From Sporosarcina sp. FSL K6-1508 (GTDB lineage Bacteria; Bacillota; Bacilli; Bacillales_A; Planococcaceae): a stretch of DNA of 64,000 nt. The notes below the pieces were generated by a model. That model made no database searches and was not told where the DNA came from. It saw nothing but the letters and a program-made list of their open reading frames with translations. This document shows positions 34,683 to 44,689 of this stretch, piece after piece. Position numbers and translations under genes: made by a program. The stretch lies in the NCBI RefSeq assembly GCF_038007465.1, contig NZ_JBBOXF010000001.1:186001-250000 (forward strand), read 5' to 3'. Position 1 is the stretch's first letter. Each line of letters starts with the position of its first letter.

Positions 34683-36053
34683 AAATACCCTCCATTTTTT
34701 CTCAATACGCAGTGTATATAACAATATTATTATAGCTTACTCCTACCCAACATTTGCATTTGAATATCGGTTCTCAAAGCAAAACAAAACCTGTGCGGGA
34801 TATCAGACAAAACTAAGATCGATAAAAAAGTTCCATTAGTTTTATAACTCCCATGCACTTCCTTTAGGAAATAGCTTACACCTACCTGTGAGTTACACAA
34901 AGACAATCAATTTACACACCTAGATAGTTTAACAAGAAAAAAGATATTCAGTTATCTTTCTTATTACTCTGTTATTATAATTCAACTATAATGTAATTTC
35001 AGATTATTGTCATGCATAGCTTTTTATATAAAATAAGTCAAGCTCTAAGAAAGAAGATTTTTGCCTCATAAAAGAAAATCTTATAATCGTATTTTTGAAA
35101 CTCAATAATGACAGAACCATATAACGGTGTTCTTCTGTATCATAAAAGGACTTGCCTTCCATTCCACTCGATACATCCTATTAAATATAATCTAAGGTTC
35201 TTTAACGTTTTATTCATATGATTACATACCGCCTGACAATTTTAGTTCGAAACGAAACAAATAGTACAATGGCGTTTCTTCAGATTACACGATGACTGAA
35301 AGTAACACCTTGGAAAGAAGCATGGCATTGGATACGGTGTTTCGAGAAACCCAACGTCCTGTAAGGAATAATCTTTTTACCTACCAGTGGAGATTCTGTA
35401 TAAAGTTACTAAACGGGTAGCGCTATCTCTCTTAAGGTATTTACCTTTTTCAAAAAATAGAAGAAAGCCCACTCTCTACAAGGGCTTTCTTCTGTTATAT
35501 AATTTCACGAACTACTCCCTCACCCACTCCTCAATGCAAATTCAGCGAACTCCTGAAATGATCCACGGACAGATGCTGGTACCTCATCGTTCAACTGAGA
35601 TCTGCATGTCCTAATATGCTGGCGATAGTATGTTGAGCCACATTACGTTTGGTCAAATGCGTTGCCGTACAATGACGTAACGTATGAGGCATGTCTAGCT
35701 GTCTGACGCAATTTACCAAATCATTCAATGTTAATGCTATTCAATTAATTGAAGGAGTTGGAACTGTCGTTAATATTTTTGAGAGTGTAGCATCGAAGCT
35801 ATACCGTTCAGAACATAATGCCAATAAATTCGATAATCAAGAGTTATAGGAATGGGTAAATGAATTTGTTCAATTCTGCATTACGTATATGGGAAGGTTG
35901 AAAAGTTCATATAATGTACTTGATGCAAATAAAGTAGTAATGATTATTGGTCGTGCATAGGGATAGGTAGTAAAGATTTCTTAAATACGACTATAGACTT
36001 TTCTATTTCCAAAATGTAGTATTATAGTAAATTGAAAGGTGGAGGAATAGAGA
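34683..36053. other. Gene-poor region of 1.4 kb with relics
   Basis: Besides the tyrosine-recombinase relic (35590-35715), a plus-strand open piece at about 35728-35850 (IQLIEGVGTVVNIFESVASK...) ends in a stop and is not recognised. No intact gene, no RNA gene. The last 60 bases hold the promoter region of the next gene (TATAGTAAATTGAAAGGTGGAGG area). Confidence 0.5.
35590..35715 (-). pseudogene. Tyrosine recombinase C-terminal relic
   Basis: A minus-strand reading gives RQLDMPHTLRHCTATHLTKR then NVAQHTIASILGHADLS, i.e. the HxLRH...LGH part of the catalytic domain of an integrase or Xer-like recombinase. The active Tyr and the first two thirds of the gene are missing, and there is no start. 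Confidence 0.75.
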
Positions 36054-36881
36054 ATGTTAACTAAACTTATTAAAGTTAGTTTACTAGTTGTTTTGCTGTT
36101 TGGAATCAGTTCATACAACGTTACTACGGCAAATGCAGAAACAATAGTTATGTGGGGTAAGACTGAATTTAAAGCTGGTCAAATAGGGAAAGTTACAATA
36201 TTAGCTAATACGCCTTTAGTAAAGTTTGGGAGTAACGGTAAATTAACTACTGTACGAACTTTGAAGAAAGGCGAAGGATACAGAGTGTATCAATATAAAA
36301 AACAGAATGGGGGGTTATATGGTATAGGTGGAGGAAATTTTATACATAAAAATTCTAAAGTGAAGTATGAAACACCTTCAAAAAATCAACTTGTTTCGAT
36401 TAATAGAGTATCAGGTGGGCTTTCTCCGAAAGCTGGATTAAATCTTACATATTACCCGGATTTCATTGACGAAGCAAAAAGAAAGTTTAGCGTTTCCAAA
36501 GAATCTTATGGAGGTGAGTACTCTGTTTTCTTAAACCATAAAGATCCTAACACGCAAGGATACGCCTATATAGAACGTAGCGAAGGTATTATGATGGGGG
36601 TCAATGAAACAGACTGGGTGTTATTTGATTTAGCATACCCAATGATTGAAGGGAAACAAACGAAATCATTTTACCTCGATGAAAACTGGGAGAGTAAATT
36701 TCAATATGTAGATGTCAAAAGTACAACGAGCACTGTCACTGTAAAAGCTGGAACGTTTAAAAACGTCGTAATTATCCAATACCCAAGTGGTAGTAAGTAT
36801 TACTTCGCCCCTGGCTATGGTGTCATAAAAGCTGTAGATCCAGACGGTAAAATTGTAACAGAATTGATTTCCATAAAATAA
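36054..36881 (+). CDS. Secreted protein of unknown function
   Basis: 275 residues with a clear signal peptide (LIKVSLLVVLLFGISSYN, cleavage after ANA near residue 29). The mature start (VMWGKTEFKAGQIGKVTILANTPLVKF, LKKGEGYRVYQYKKQ, GGLYGIGGGNFIHKNSKVKYETP) looks like an SH3-like bacterial surface domain. The second half (YIERSEGIMMGV, VTVKAGTFKNVVIIQYPSGSKYYFAPGYGVIKAV) resembles a beta-rich domain found in other uncharacterised Bacillales lipoproteins. GGTGGAGG precedes the ATG. Function not known. Confidence 0.8.
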   Translation: MLTKLIKVSLLVVLLFGISSYNVTTANAETIVMWGKTEFKAGQIGKVTILANTPLVKFGSNGKLTTVRTLKKGEGYRVYQYKKQNGGLYGIGGGNFIHKNSKVKYETPSKNQLVSINRVSGGLSPKAGLNLTYYPDFIDEAKRKFSVSKESYGGEYSVFLNHKDPNTQGYAYIERSEGIMMGVNETDWVLFDLAYPMIEGKQTKSFYLDENWESKFQYVDVKSTTSTVTVKAGTFKNVVIIQYPSGSKYYFAPGYGVIKAVDPDGKIVTELISIK

Positions 36882-37020
36882 TAGTTCGGGCTTACTGTTT
36901 AATAAGTAGTGGCCGTACTATTCCTAAAATGGCGTCAAAGATATATTAGGAACATATGGATTTCGTTTTAGTTGTGCGAAAGTATGGATATCCAACAGAA
37001 TTATTCTCCTGAAAAAAAAA

Positions 37021-37044
37021 GCCCTGATTAATCTTAATCAGGGC
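37021..37044. terminator. Bidirectional terminator
   Basis: GCCCTGATTAA and TTAATCAGGGC form a perfect 11-bp stem, preceded by nine A and followed by TTCTTAGTTTT. It lies between convergent genes. Confidence 0.85.
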
Positions 37045-37093
37045 TTCTTAGTTTTATAATTGTGGCAGTAAGATGCAATTCCTGGTAATGTTA

Positions 37094-39175
37094 TTATGTG
37101 ATAAAGAGTAGTTTTTCTTTTGATATATCGTTCTCAAATTCAATATTCCAACGTTTTTCTAGGAACGTTAATAATTTCATTCCACGTTCTTTTATACTTA
37201 TTGGTGTCCATTCCAAATAAGTAGATACCTCTATTTCCGAATGTGATCCATCTGAGTATCCATTTCTAATTTTCTCTCCATTTATATTTAATTGCGGAAT
37301 CTTTTTCTGTTCAAAACAGTCGTTTTGCAGCGAACTATTAATTGATGTTGAAAGCAACAATAGATTTCCTAATGATCCTTGATAATAAACCTGATCTCCA
37401 CTAGGAATCATTTTGAAATTTTCGAGCCATTCATCATGTTTTGGGGTCTGTGGATAGATATGCTCAATTGAAATTCGATCTTTTGGTGATTTCAATAAAT
37501 CATCCCATTGAACTTTTTGCTGACGGCTCCCAGCTAGCAATGATAACTCATATTCATAAAGAAAATAGCGAAGACCATGCCACCCGTAATATCCACGTCC
37601 ATCCGTTTTATTAAATTTCTTTTCAATGAACTCAAAAAACACTTTTTCATTGAATTTTCCACTTTCATTAAACAAATAAGTAGAAGCGTTAACCAATTTA
37701 TCTTCAATGCTTTTAAGGTCTATTTCTCCTTTATCAAACTCACGTGCAGCGTTATAAAACTCACTGTCTTTATAATTTCTACGAGCTTGCCCTAATCGGA
37801 ATACTAGAAAGATAAAACGCTCTATACTATTGAAAACTTTCACTCGTTCATCAACATCTGGCTCTTTTTTCATGATTGCCATGATAAGCGGTCTAAAATA
37901 CCCCATTCCAATTCGGTTCAATCTATCAAGCGCGTTCTTTTCTTCTATGCTAAGTTCTGGTGCAAGTTCAGGATAGTGTGAATTGAACCAATGTACAGCA
38001 GACTCTTTCAAGCTATGTACATAATTTTTTATTTCTAAGGGTTGAAGCTGGGCTCTTGGTTCAATTAGTGGTTCTTGTTGTATCTCACTAGTTTCATCAT
38101 CATTTTCAATGATTTCAAAATCAGTTCTATGCTCTTCAGGAGCTTCTAATTTCACTCCCTTTTCGATATTTTTATAAATTTTTTGCGGTGAAAATTGCTC
38201 ATCAAGTAGATACTTTATATAATCATTTCCTTGCTTTCTTGAATATTTAAAATACATTATCCAATGTGCTTTCAGAAAGTCATCATCATTCAAAGGATGC
38301 TTATCATTTCTTCCTAACTGATGGTAGGTCTCTTTCCATGCATCATTAATGTCATTTCGAATATTATTTCGGTCCGCTGTGTCGAGATCCTGAATTACAT
38401 ATAATGTTGTAAGGTAGATTAAACGATTTTTGAGAAGTTCCAGATCCGAGAGTTTTTTACCCCGGTTATTCATTGTTTCAAATGCGACAAAGACATCAAA
38501 TTCATCTTTGATGATAAATTCATTGAACAGAAAGTTCTTGGTTAATTTACGATATATTTTCTTAAGACCTTCCATTTTTTCTTCCTCATATAATTCTTCT
38601 AATTGCTGAATAAAATAACTCTTTGAATTTTTTAAATTCAACGTGTAAAATGTTTCTTTTATTGTTCCACCGTTGGGTTCGTTTAATATTCTATGACGCA
38701 TAAATTCATCGCTAGGGTTATCCTTGGCATACCCGAACTTGTAAGTTCTGTATTGCGTTTGAGTAGGCTTCAGCTTGTAGAGGTAGCGATTTATAATTGC
38801 TGCAAGACTAAGGCTACTCGTTATGTAGATGTCTTTAGGGTCTTTTTCAGGATTCAATTTCATAACAACGTCGATAAATGCTTGCAAAAAAATGACAACT
38901 GTTGTTAATCTCTGCTGTCCATCTACAACTTCATATATTTTATAAGAATGATCCTCTATCAGCCAATACTCATTATCTTCCTCAGCAATTTCATTTACTT
39001 TCATTTCCCGCATAGTTAATAATCCCGTGTAGTGTGATCGATCATCTGAAAGATTAATCAGATCCTCCCAGAAATCTTTTAGCTGATCTTTTCCCCACGC
39101 ATAACCTCTTTGATAATCAGGAATACGAAATACTTTTTCTTTAAAAAGACTGTCCAATGCAATTGGTTCCCTCAA
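37094..39175 (-). CDS. DUF262 and DUF1524 (HNH) fusion, GmrSD-like defence protein
   Basis: 693 residues. The N-terminus is DUF262 (FRIPDYQRGYAWGKDQLKDFWEDL, YEVVDGQQRLTTVVIFLQAF), with the DGQQR motif of ParB/Srx-like NTPases. The C-terminus is DUF1524, an HNH nuclease domain, with SIEHIYPQTP and GSLGNLLLLSTSINSSLQN. A helical linker with acidic stretches lies between. GmrS and GmrD fused in this order form type IV restriction enzymes that cut modified phage DNA; several DUF262/DUF1524 proteins are antiphage systems. It stands alone with no methyltransferase nearby, as expected for type IV. Confidence 0.9.
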   Translation of the reverse strand: MREPIALDSLFKEKVFRIPDYQRGYAWGKDQLKDFWEDLINLSDDRSHYTGLLTMREMKVNEIAEEDNEYWLIEDHSYKIYEVVDGQQRLTTVVIFLQAFIDVVMKLNPEKDPKDIYITSSLSLAAIINRYLYKLKPTQTQYRTYKFGYAKDNPSDEFMRHRILNEPNGGTIKETFYTLNLKNSKSYFIQQLEELYEEEKMEGLKKIYRKLTKNFLFNEFIIKDEFDVFVAFETMNNRGKKLSDLELLKNRLIYLTTLYVIQDLDTADRNNIRNDINDAWKETYHQLGRNDKHPLNDDDFLKAHWIMYFKYSRKQGNDYIKYLLDEQFSPQKIYKNIEKGVKLEAPEEHRTDFEIIENDDETSEIQQEPLIEPRAQLQPLEIKNYVHSLKESAVHWFNSHYPELAPELSIEEKNALDRLNRIGMGYFRPLIMAIMKKEPDVDERVKVFNSIERFIFLVFRLGQARRNYKDSEFYNAAREFDKGEIDLKSIEDKLVNASTYLFNESGKFNEKVFFEFIEKKFNKTDGRGYYGWHGLRYFLYEYELSLLAGSRQQKVQWDDLLKSPKDRISIEHIYPQTPKHDEWLENFKMIPSGDQVYYQGSLGNLLLLSTSINSSLQNDCFEQKKIPQLNINGEKIRNGYSDGSHSEIEVSTYLEWTPISIKERGMKLLTFLEKRWNIEFENDISKEKLLFIT

Positions 39176-39417
39176 ATTAATATCCTCCCATACTTATGAA
39201 TTGCTATAACACAAATGAAGTCTGTACTAAAACATATTTTAGCAAGATTAACAGTTCTTACTTATTTCTAAACATTTATTAATATCTTAATTCTATCACA
39301 TCTACAAAAATGGTCGTCTAACACACTCCTTAAATACCAACTTACAATTTAATCCAAGTAATACGATTGTAACTTCATAAATCATTATTCTCTAGTACCA
39401 ACCTGAGTAGTGCAAGA

Positions 39418-39468
39418 ACCCAGTACCCGATATGAGTTGTCTGAGTTGTGTTAGACGCTGGCACCTGA
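39418..39468 (-). repeat. Partial REP-like repeat
   Basis: GAGTTGTCTGAGTTGTGTTAG followed by ACGCTGGCACC is a half copy in the inverse sense of 23956. Confidence 0.65.
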
Positions 39469-39499
39469 CACTATTATCAACAACTTCTTGTTCTCCCTA

Positions 39500-39960
39500 A
39501 GATAAACTTTCAATAAACTGACGGGCTAATTTGAAAGCATTTTCATCAAATACAGGTGGCTGAATTCAATCATTGCATCGTGTAGCACGCCAGCTAACAC
39601 ATGGTTCGAAATGAAATCGCTTAAAAATATCCAACACTTCCTCTACTTTTGGTGCATGGATATACTAATGAACACTTGCAGCACTACCTTGAACCGGATG
39701 TCATGTAAAAGCAGCATCGTGATCATCAAAAACTCCAGCCCTTGCCCTCAACGTTTTACCATTATCTTTTTCTGCACTTGGATAGCCAAACAACTTTACC
39801 GTTCCTGATTTCCCGCTATTCGCTAGATATTCCTTCAGGTGAAATAAATTCTCCGAATTAAATTCAGGCTGGCAAAAGTGTTCTAAGTAAGTATTACTAA
39901 GAATACAATTTAGAACTATGAATAAGTGGAGTGAACTTATCGGACAAGCTATAGGAATTT
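39500..39960 (-). pseudogene. M20 / AbgB-like amidohydrolase relic
   Basis: The minus strand reads GTVKLFGYPSAEKDNGKTLRARAGVFDDHDAAFTWHP, matching the p-aminobenzoyl-glutamate hydrolase (AbgB)-type motif around its metal site, but with stops and shifts before and after. Parts of a later helix (PVFDENAFKLARQFIES) can be seen nearer 39510. No start. It lies just upstream of an intact M20 hydrolase gene on the other strand. Confidence 0.65.
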
Positions 39961-40126
39961 TCAACATTGGCTGGATGTAACACATATTTTAAGCACTTCC
40001 CTCCATGGATAAACTACTATTTTCATATCAACAGGAAGGATAGTCTTATCTCTCTAGAGCTTCGTCTTTCCCAGGTATCTAAATCATGTTTATATATTCA
40101 ATTCAAATAAAAAGGAGTGTTCAATT

Positions 40127-41299
40127 ATGAAACAATTATTTACTGAATTAGATAATATTTATGAAGAAATCGTGGAAATACGGCGTTATCTTCATCAGCA
40201 TCCTGAGCTGTCCTTTGAAGAAGAAAATACCGCAAAGTATATCGCTGAATATCACGAAAAATTAGGCCATGAAATTCGTAAAAATGTAGGCGGGAATGGT
40301 GTTCTGGCCTACTTAAAGGGTGACAAACCTGGTCCCACCATCGCTTTACGTGCCGATTTTGATGCACTTCCCATAACGGAACAAACGGATGTACCTTTCA
40401 AATCGCTAAATGATGGCGTTATGCATGCCTGTGGCCACGACGGTCATACTGCAACTTTATTAGGCCTTGCTAAAGTATTGAATAGCATGAAATCCGAAAT
40501 AGAAGGAACAATTGTATTTTTACATCAACATGCGGAAGAATTACCTCCCGGTGGAGCGAATGCAATGATTGGGAACGGTTGTTTAGAAGGCGTGGACGTT
40601 ATTTTTGGCACCCATTTGCAAGCCCAAACACCCCTTGGTGAAATTGGATACCGGACAGGCCCACTTCAAGCGGCTCCCGACCGATTTGATATTAAGATTT
40701 TTGGAAAGGGTGGCCATGCGGCGAGCCCTCACGATACAAAAGACAGCATCGTAATTGGCGCTCAGCTGATAAATAACTTACAACAAATTGTTAGCCGACG
40801 GGTAGATCCTCTTGAATCCGCTGTTGTTTCAGTTTGTAACTTCGAAGCCAAAAATCCTTACAATGTAATTGCCGATACAGCTGAATTAACAGGAACTGTA
40901 CGCACTTTTAAAGAAGATATTCGTAACTTCATAGAAAAAGAAATAGATCGGGTTATTAAAGGTACCTGTCTTGTCTCCAACGCAAGCTATGAATACACCT
41001 ATACAAGAGGATACCCAACAACCGTGAATCACAAAGAAGAGACAGAATTTATCGCGGCGTTAGCCCCAAGCATACCCGGAGTCGTGACAGTCAAAGAGAC
41101 AGAACCAATTATGGGTGGCGAAGACTTTTCCTATTACTTGCAAAATATTAAAGGAACATTTTTCTTCACAGGAGCCCAAAATCCAGAGTGGGATCAAGCG
41201 TATGCTCACCATCATCCGAAATTTGATATCGATGAACGTGCACTCCTAATTGCTGCTAAAGTGCTCGGTGCGGCTGCATTGAACTATAAAGTTGAGTAA
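40127..41299 (+). CDS. M20 amidohydrolase (N-acyl-amino-acid / hippurate hydrolase type)
   Basis: 390 residues. It carries IRRYLHQHPELSFEEENTAKYI, ALRADFDALPITEQ, VMHACGHDGHTATLLG (metal ligands), FLHQHAEELPPGGANAMI (catalytic Glu), GTHLQAQTPLGEIG and GGEDFSYYLQNIKGTFFFTG. This is the standard M20D set (HipO, IAA-amino-acid hydrolase, AmaA). Cleaves an N-acyl amino acid into acid and amino acid in the cytoplasm. AAAAGGAG box before the ATG. Followed by two membrane genes that probably bring in its substrate. Confidence 0.93.
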   Translation: MKQLFTELDNIYEEIVEIRRYLHQHPELSFEEENTAKYIAEYHEKLGHEIRKNVGGNGVLAYLKGDKPGPTIALRADFDALPITEQTDVPFKSLNDGVMHACGHDGHTATLLGLAKVLNSMKSEIEGTIVFLHQHAEELPPGGANAMIGNGCLEGVDVIFGTHLQAQTPLGEIGYRTGPLQAAPDRFDIKIFGKGGHAASPHDTKDSIVIGAQLINNLQQIVSRRVDPLESAVVSVCNFEAKNPYNVIADTAELTGTVRTFKEDIRNFIEKEIDRVIKGTCLVSNASYEYTYTRGYPTTVNHKEETEFIAALAPSIPGVVTVKETEPIMGGEDFSYYLQNIKGTFFFTGAQNPEWDQAYAHHHPKFDIDERALLIAAKVLGAAALNYKVE

Positions 41300-41381
41300 A
41301 TAGTATCTAGACCTTTTAGATTCTGGTAGCCTTATCATCGATTCCAGCTTTAATCAATCCAATAAGGGATGTGGATAAAAA

Positions 41382-42191
41382 ATGACCCAGCAAGCTCTTA
41401 GCTTATGGAAAGATTGGCGTTTGCATGTAATTGTGTTTGCTATTGTAATCGTTACTGAATCAATTGGGACTTATAAGATTCCACTAGGACCCGGTGTAAT
41501 TTTATTATTACCAATGCTTTACGCAGTTATCATTGGACTTGCGTTATATTTCACACCCCTTGTAAAGGAGAAGCAATCTATAAATGCTGAGCCGCTTGTA
41601 TTCTTATCAGTAGCGTTACTGATTGCAAAGTTCGGTGTGCAGGCTGGGCCTGCTTTGCCTCAAATCGTTGAAGCCGGACCAGCATTGTTACTCCAGGAAT
41701 TTGGGAATCTAGGCACAATATTTCTAGCTCTGCCTATAGCGATATTTTTGGGGATCAAGCGCGAAAGTATCGGTATGACCCACTCGATTGGTCGCGAAGC
41801 AAACTTGGCGTTAATAACCGATAAGTATGGCTTGTCTTCACCTGAAGGCCGCGGAGTTATGGCTATGTATATATTTGGTACTGTTTTTGGATCTGTTTTT
41901 ATCGGATTAATCTCTGGTTTCCTAGCAACCGTAACTCCAATTCATCCAATTGCTTTTGCAATGGCAAGTGGTGTAGGAAGCGGTAGTATGGCAGCAGCAT
42001 CACTAGGACCACTTATTGCAACATTCCCGGAAATGAGTGAAACGCTTACCGCCTTTTCCGGTGTAAGTAATCTCATCTCATCTGTTACAGGCTTATACAT
42101 GAGTATTTTTATCGGTTTACCATTGACTATCAAGCTTTATGAGGTGATAAATAGAAGAAAAGAGAAAAGAGAACGAGCGAAAGGAGCGTAA
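41382..42191 (+). CDS. DUF3100 membrane protein
   Basis: 269 residues, about seven or eight hydrophobic segments. LLQEFGNLGTIFLALPIAIFLGIKRESIGMTHSIGREANLALITDKYGLSSPEGRGVMAMYIFGTVFGSVF and IAFAMASGVGSGSMAAASLGPL are typical of DUF3100. Family members occur next to amidohydrolases and are thought to be transport proteins. AAGGGATG box before the ATG; the next gene begins four bases after its stop. Confidence 0.85.
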   Translation: MTQQALSLWKDWRLHVIVFAIVIVTESIGTYKIPLGPGVILLLPMLYAVIIGLALYFTPLVKEKQSINAEPLVFLSVALLIAKFGVQAGPALPQIVEAGPALLLQEFGNLGTIFLALPIAIFLGIKRESIGMTHSIGREANLALITDKYGLSSPEGRGVMAMYIFGTVFGSVFIGLISGFLATVTPIHPIAFAMASGVGSGSMAAASLGPLIATFPEMSETLTAFSGVSNLISSVTGLYMSIFIGLPLTIKLYEVINRRKEKRERAKGA

Positions 42192-42195
42192 ATCC

Positions 42196-42648
42196 ATGTT
42201 GAAAAGTATTAAAGAATGGGTAATTGTTTTTATGATAGTCGGATTTGTTATGTTAATCGGGAACTGGATTGGGTACGATGTTTTGCCACTGGCTGCCCTT
42301 CCAGGTATAGTTACTTTAATTCTTATTAGCTTGGCGGGTTTAATTATACATCGACTTTTGCCATTTAAACTGCCTAGTATTGCTTACATCGGGATTATAG
42401 GACTGATTATTACTATCCCCGGTATGCCAGGCGCGGAGAAAATCGTAGCTTGGACAAGTGAAGTAAATTTACTAGCCATTGCAACACCCATCTTAGCCTA
42501 TGCCGGCATTTCAATTGGTCGCTCCTGGTTCGACTTTGTTAAATTGGGTTGGAAAACCATTATCGTGGGAATGGCCGTTTTACTCGGTACCTATTTAGGT
42601 TCCGCCGTTATTGCGCATATTGTTTTACGGATACAGGGGATTATTTAA
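42196..42648 (+). CDS. Small membrane protein partner of the DUF3100 protein
   Basis: 150 residues with about five hydrophobic segments (VIVFMIVGFVMLIGNWIGYD, LPGIVTLILISLAGLIIHRLLP, IGRSWFDFVKLGWKTIIVGMAVLLGTYLGSAVIAHIVL). The tight spacing (four bases, GAAAGGAG upstream) argues that the two membrane proteins form one complex. The family could not be named; possibly the second half of a split transporter. Confidence 0.8.
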   Translation: MLKSIKEWVIVFMIVGFVMLIGNWIGYDVLPLAALPGIVTLILISLAGLIIHRLLPFKLPSIAYIGIIGLIITIPGMPGAEKIVAWTSEVNLLAIATPILAYAGISIGRSWFDFVKLGWKTIIVGMAVLLGTYLGSAVIAHIVLRIQGII

Positions 42649-43208
42649 TACCTAACGTTAGTTTGGGATTCGTTGTCAGTATCAATTGGGCTGCGGTTAC
42701 AGGCAACAGCGAATCCTCCACTAATCCCCATTCGCTTTAATTGTATGCGTTCCGTTACAACAAAAAGTAATCAAAAAATCATGCAATTATATAACTATCA
42801 ATCAAGATTAAATACCTCCATAATTATCTCATCTCTAACTAATTTTGGATGCCAGGTTCTAATACAATTCAGACAATGTCCGCAGCCAAGAACTTTGTCG
42901 TATCTAAAAACACCCACAATGCATATGACTTTTACAATGGCGTTGATTCCCGGGTATGGATAAGGTTAGTTTAGGGTGCCAAGATCTAACACAACATAGA
43001 CAATTCTTTCCGTTATTACGGTACAGCAGGTTGTTTAATCGGAGACGGTTCTTTGATTCTGAAGCAAAGGACTGTCTTCGATTAAACAACCCATTCCGCA
43101 ACAACGGAAATGAATTTCCTGAACAGTATTAGATGCTAGGCCCCGAAATCGATGTAATTACAAAAAAAGACGTACACCTCCCATTGCTAAAAGGTGCACG
43201 TTCAATGA
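42649..43208. repeat. Repeat-filled intergenic region
   Basis: A half REP-like copy lies at 42847-42889. A full inverted pair lies at 42973-43145: GGGTGCCAAGATCTAACACAA at the left and CAGTATTAGATGCTAGGCCCC at the right, enclosing GGTTGTTTAATCGGAGAC with GTCTTCGATTAAACAACC. This copy folds onto itself as one long palindrome. No gene. A final stem (GTGCACC... with GGTGCACG) near 43165-43200 ends the rpn transcript. Confidence 0.75.
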
Positions 43209-44156
43209 TTAGTTGCTACTCAATTCTCTGATGATACGTTCCACTACTACTGGATCTAAAGATGTAGCTTCTACAATTTGATCCATTGTCAAGGATAGTT
43301 TGAATAGCCGCTTTACAGTTTCTTCTTTTTCTAAAAGTTTACCTTTTTCAAGACCTTCTTTTTCAGCCATATGCTTCACATCGTCTAATTTTGCTTCTTC
43401 ATCTAGGATATACTTCAATCGTGATTGATAGGCTAAAAATTCATCCGGGGATTGACTTAGTTCTTGCCAGACTGTGAATGCATCCTGTAACTGTTCATCT
43501 CTCATCGCAAGCGCCTCCAATTCCTGATAGATTTCAGCGTATATCTTCTTTTTTCTTGCATCAACCATGCCCAGCAATAATAACCATCTGGCAAGAATGT
43601 TATTCCATGGATCTAACGTCTTTTCATGCCACTGTTTAATGAACTTATTCATTTCAATGAAGTGGATTTCAAGCACATCATCCATTCTAAACTTTTCTTC
43701 CTTTTCATACAGATGGAAAATGTTATGAAAAGCATCTGTTTGATCAAACAAATCAAAGCTACAAATATTAATGGTTATTGTTGGTAATAACTTATTGTAG
43801 CCCATGCCCTTTTGTAACTGCGAATTATAAATACGTGACCAATAAAACAATGTTCGTTTAACCATATCATATTGATTGGTCAATTGAATTTCCACATTGA
43901 TCAGTTCATCTTCTTGTGTTTTGACTAAAATATCTAATCGCGATTGCTTATCTTCTTGATATTCCCCACCAACTTCTTGGCTTACAAATGCAATTTCTTT
44001 AATGGCGTTAAGACCTGTACGTTTCAGAATAGCATTCAAAAAGACGACCGTAATCCCTTTATTTTGCTCACTGCCAAATAATTGTTTGAAGGCATAATCC
44101 ACCTTCAAATCAACATACTTATCTAATGGTATTCTTCTCAATGCTCGTTCACTCAT
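43209..44156 (-). CDS. Rpn family recombination-promoting nuclease / PD-(D/E)XK protein
   Basis: 315 residues. DLKVDYAFKQLFGSEQNKGITVVFLNAIL then SRLDILVKTQEDELINVEIQLTN is the PD-(D/E)XK nuclease core (Asp in RLDIL, Glu-x-Gln in VEIQ), and RTLFYWSRIYNSQLQKGMGYNKLLPTI follows. The C-terminal part is charged and coiled (EEKFRMDDVLEIHF, MAEKEGLEKGKLLEKEETVKRLFKLSLTMDQIVEAT), as usual. Rpn proteins are mobile, transposase-like nucleases that favour RecA-independent recombination. Set between repeat clusters. Confidence 0.92.
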   Translation of the reverse strand: MSERALRRIPLDKYVDLKVDYAFKQLFGSEQNKGITVVFLNAILKRTGLNAIKEIAFVSQEVGGEYQEDKQSRLDILVKTQEDELINVEIQLTNQYDMVKRTLFYWSRIYNSQLQKGMGYNKLLPTITINICSFDLFDQTDAFHNIFHLYEKEEKFRMDDVLEIHFIEMNKFIKQWHEKTLDPWNNILARWLLLLGMVDARKKKIYAEIYQELEALAMRDEQLQDAFTVWQELSQSPDEFLAYQSRLKYILDEEAKLDDVKHMAEKEGLEKGKLLEKEETVKRLFKLSLTMDQIVEATSLDPVVVERIIRELSSN

Positions 44157-44689
44157 GAGATCTCACCTCATCTATGTTAGTTAAATTATAACACAATTCA
44201 GATGTACTTTACGACTTTCTCACCGCTAGACACCCTCTCCCAAAAAACAACGGGTACGATGGGCAGCCCTTTGGTACCAATGGTTTGGAGCGGGATTTTT
44301 CTATAGATTTCGGGTACCAGGTTCTAATACAATTCAGAAGACTCACTGCTACTCGGTTTGTGAAGACTGTACATAAGTAAGTTTATGAAATTGGAGAAAA
44401 TCCTCTTGAGTTCTTTGAGACTTGAGGAGATATTCTTTTTTGTTGGATATTCAAATCTAAAGTTTCGGGTATTAACGTAACGCAATTCAAACAATTCATT
44501 TCTTTGATGCGGGATTTCGGGTGCCAGGTTCAAACACAACTCAGACAACTCATTCCCGTTAATTCGGGAATAAGTTGTTGGATGGGAAACAGTCCTTTGA
44601 TCCTTTAGTCGATTGAAGGGCTTGTTCTCTTTGGTCTAGCACTCAATTGCCAGAAGAGTATCCGAATTGCGTGAGTGACTGGCACCGGG
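44157..44689. repeat. Repeat cluster between rpn and the chemoreceptor gene
   Basis: Three copies of the dispersed repeat follow each other: a half at 44307-44340 (CGGGTACCAGGTTCTAATACA), a degenerate half at 44463-44513, and a near-full copy at 44514-44690 whose right end (CCGAATTGCGTGAGTGACTGG) closes the palindrome. No gene. Confidence 0.75.
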
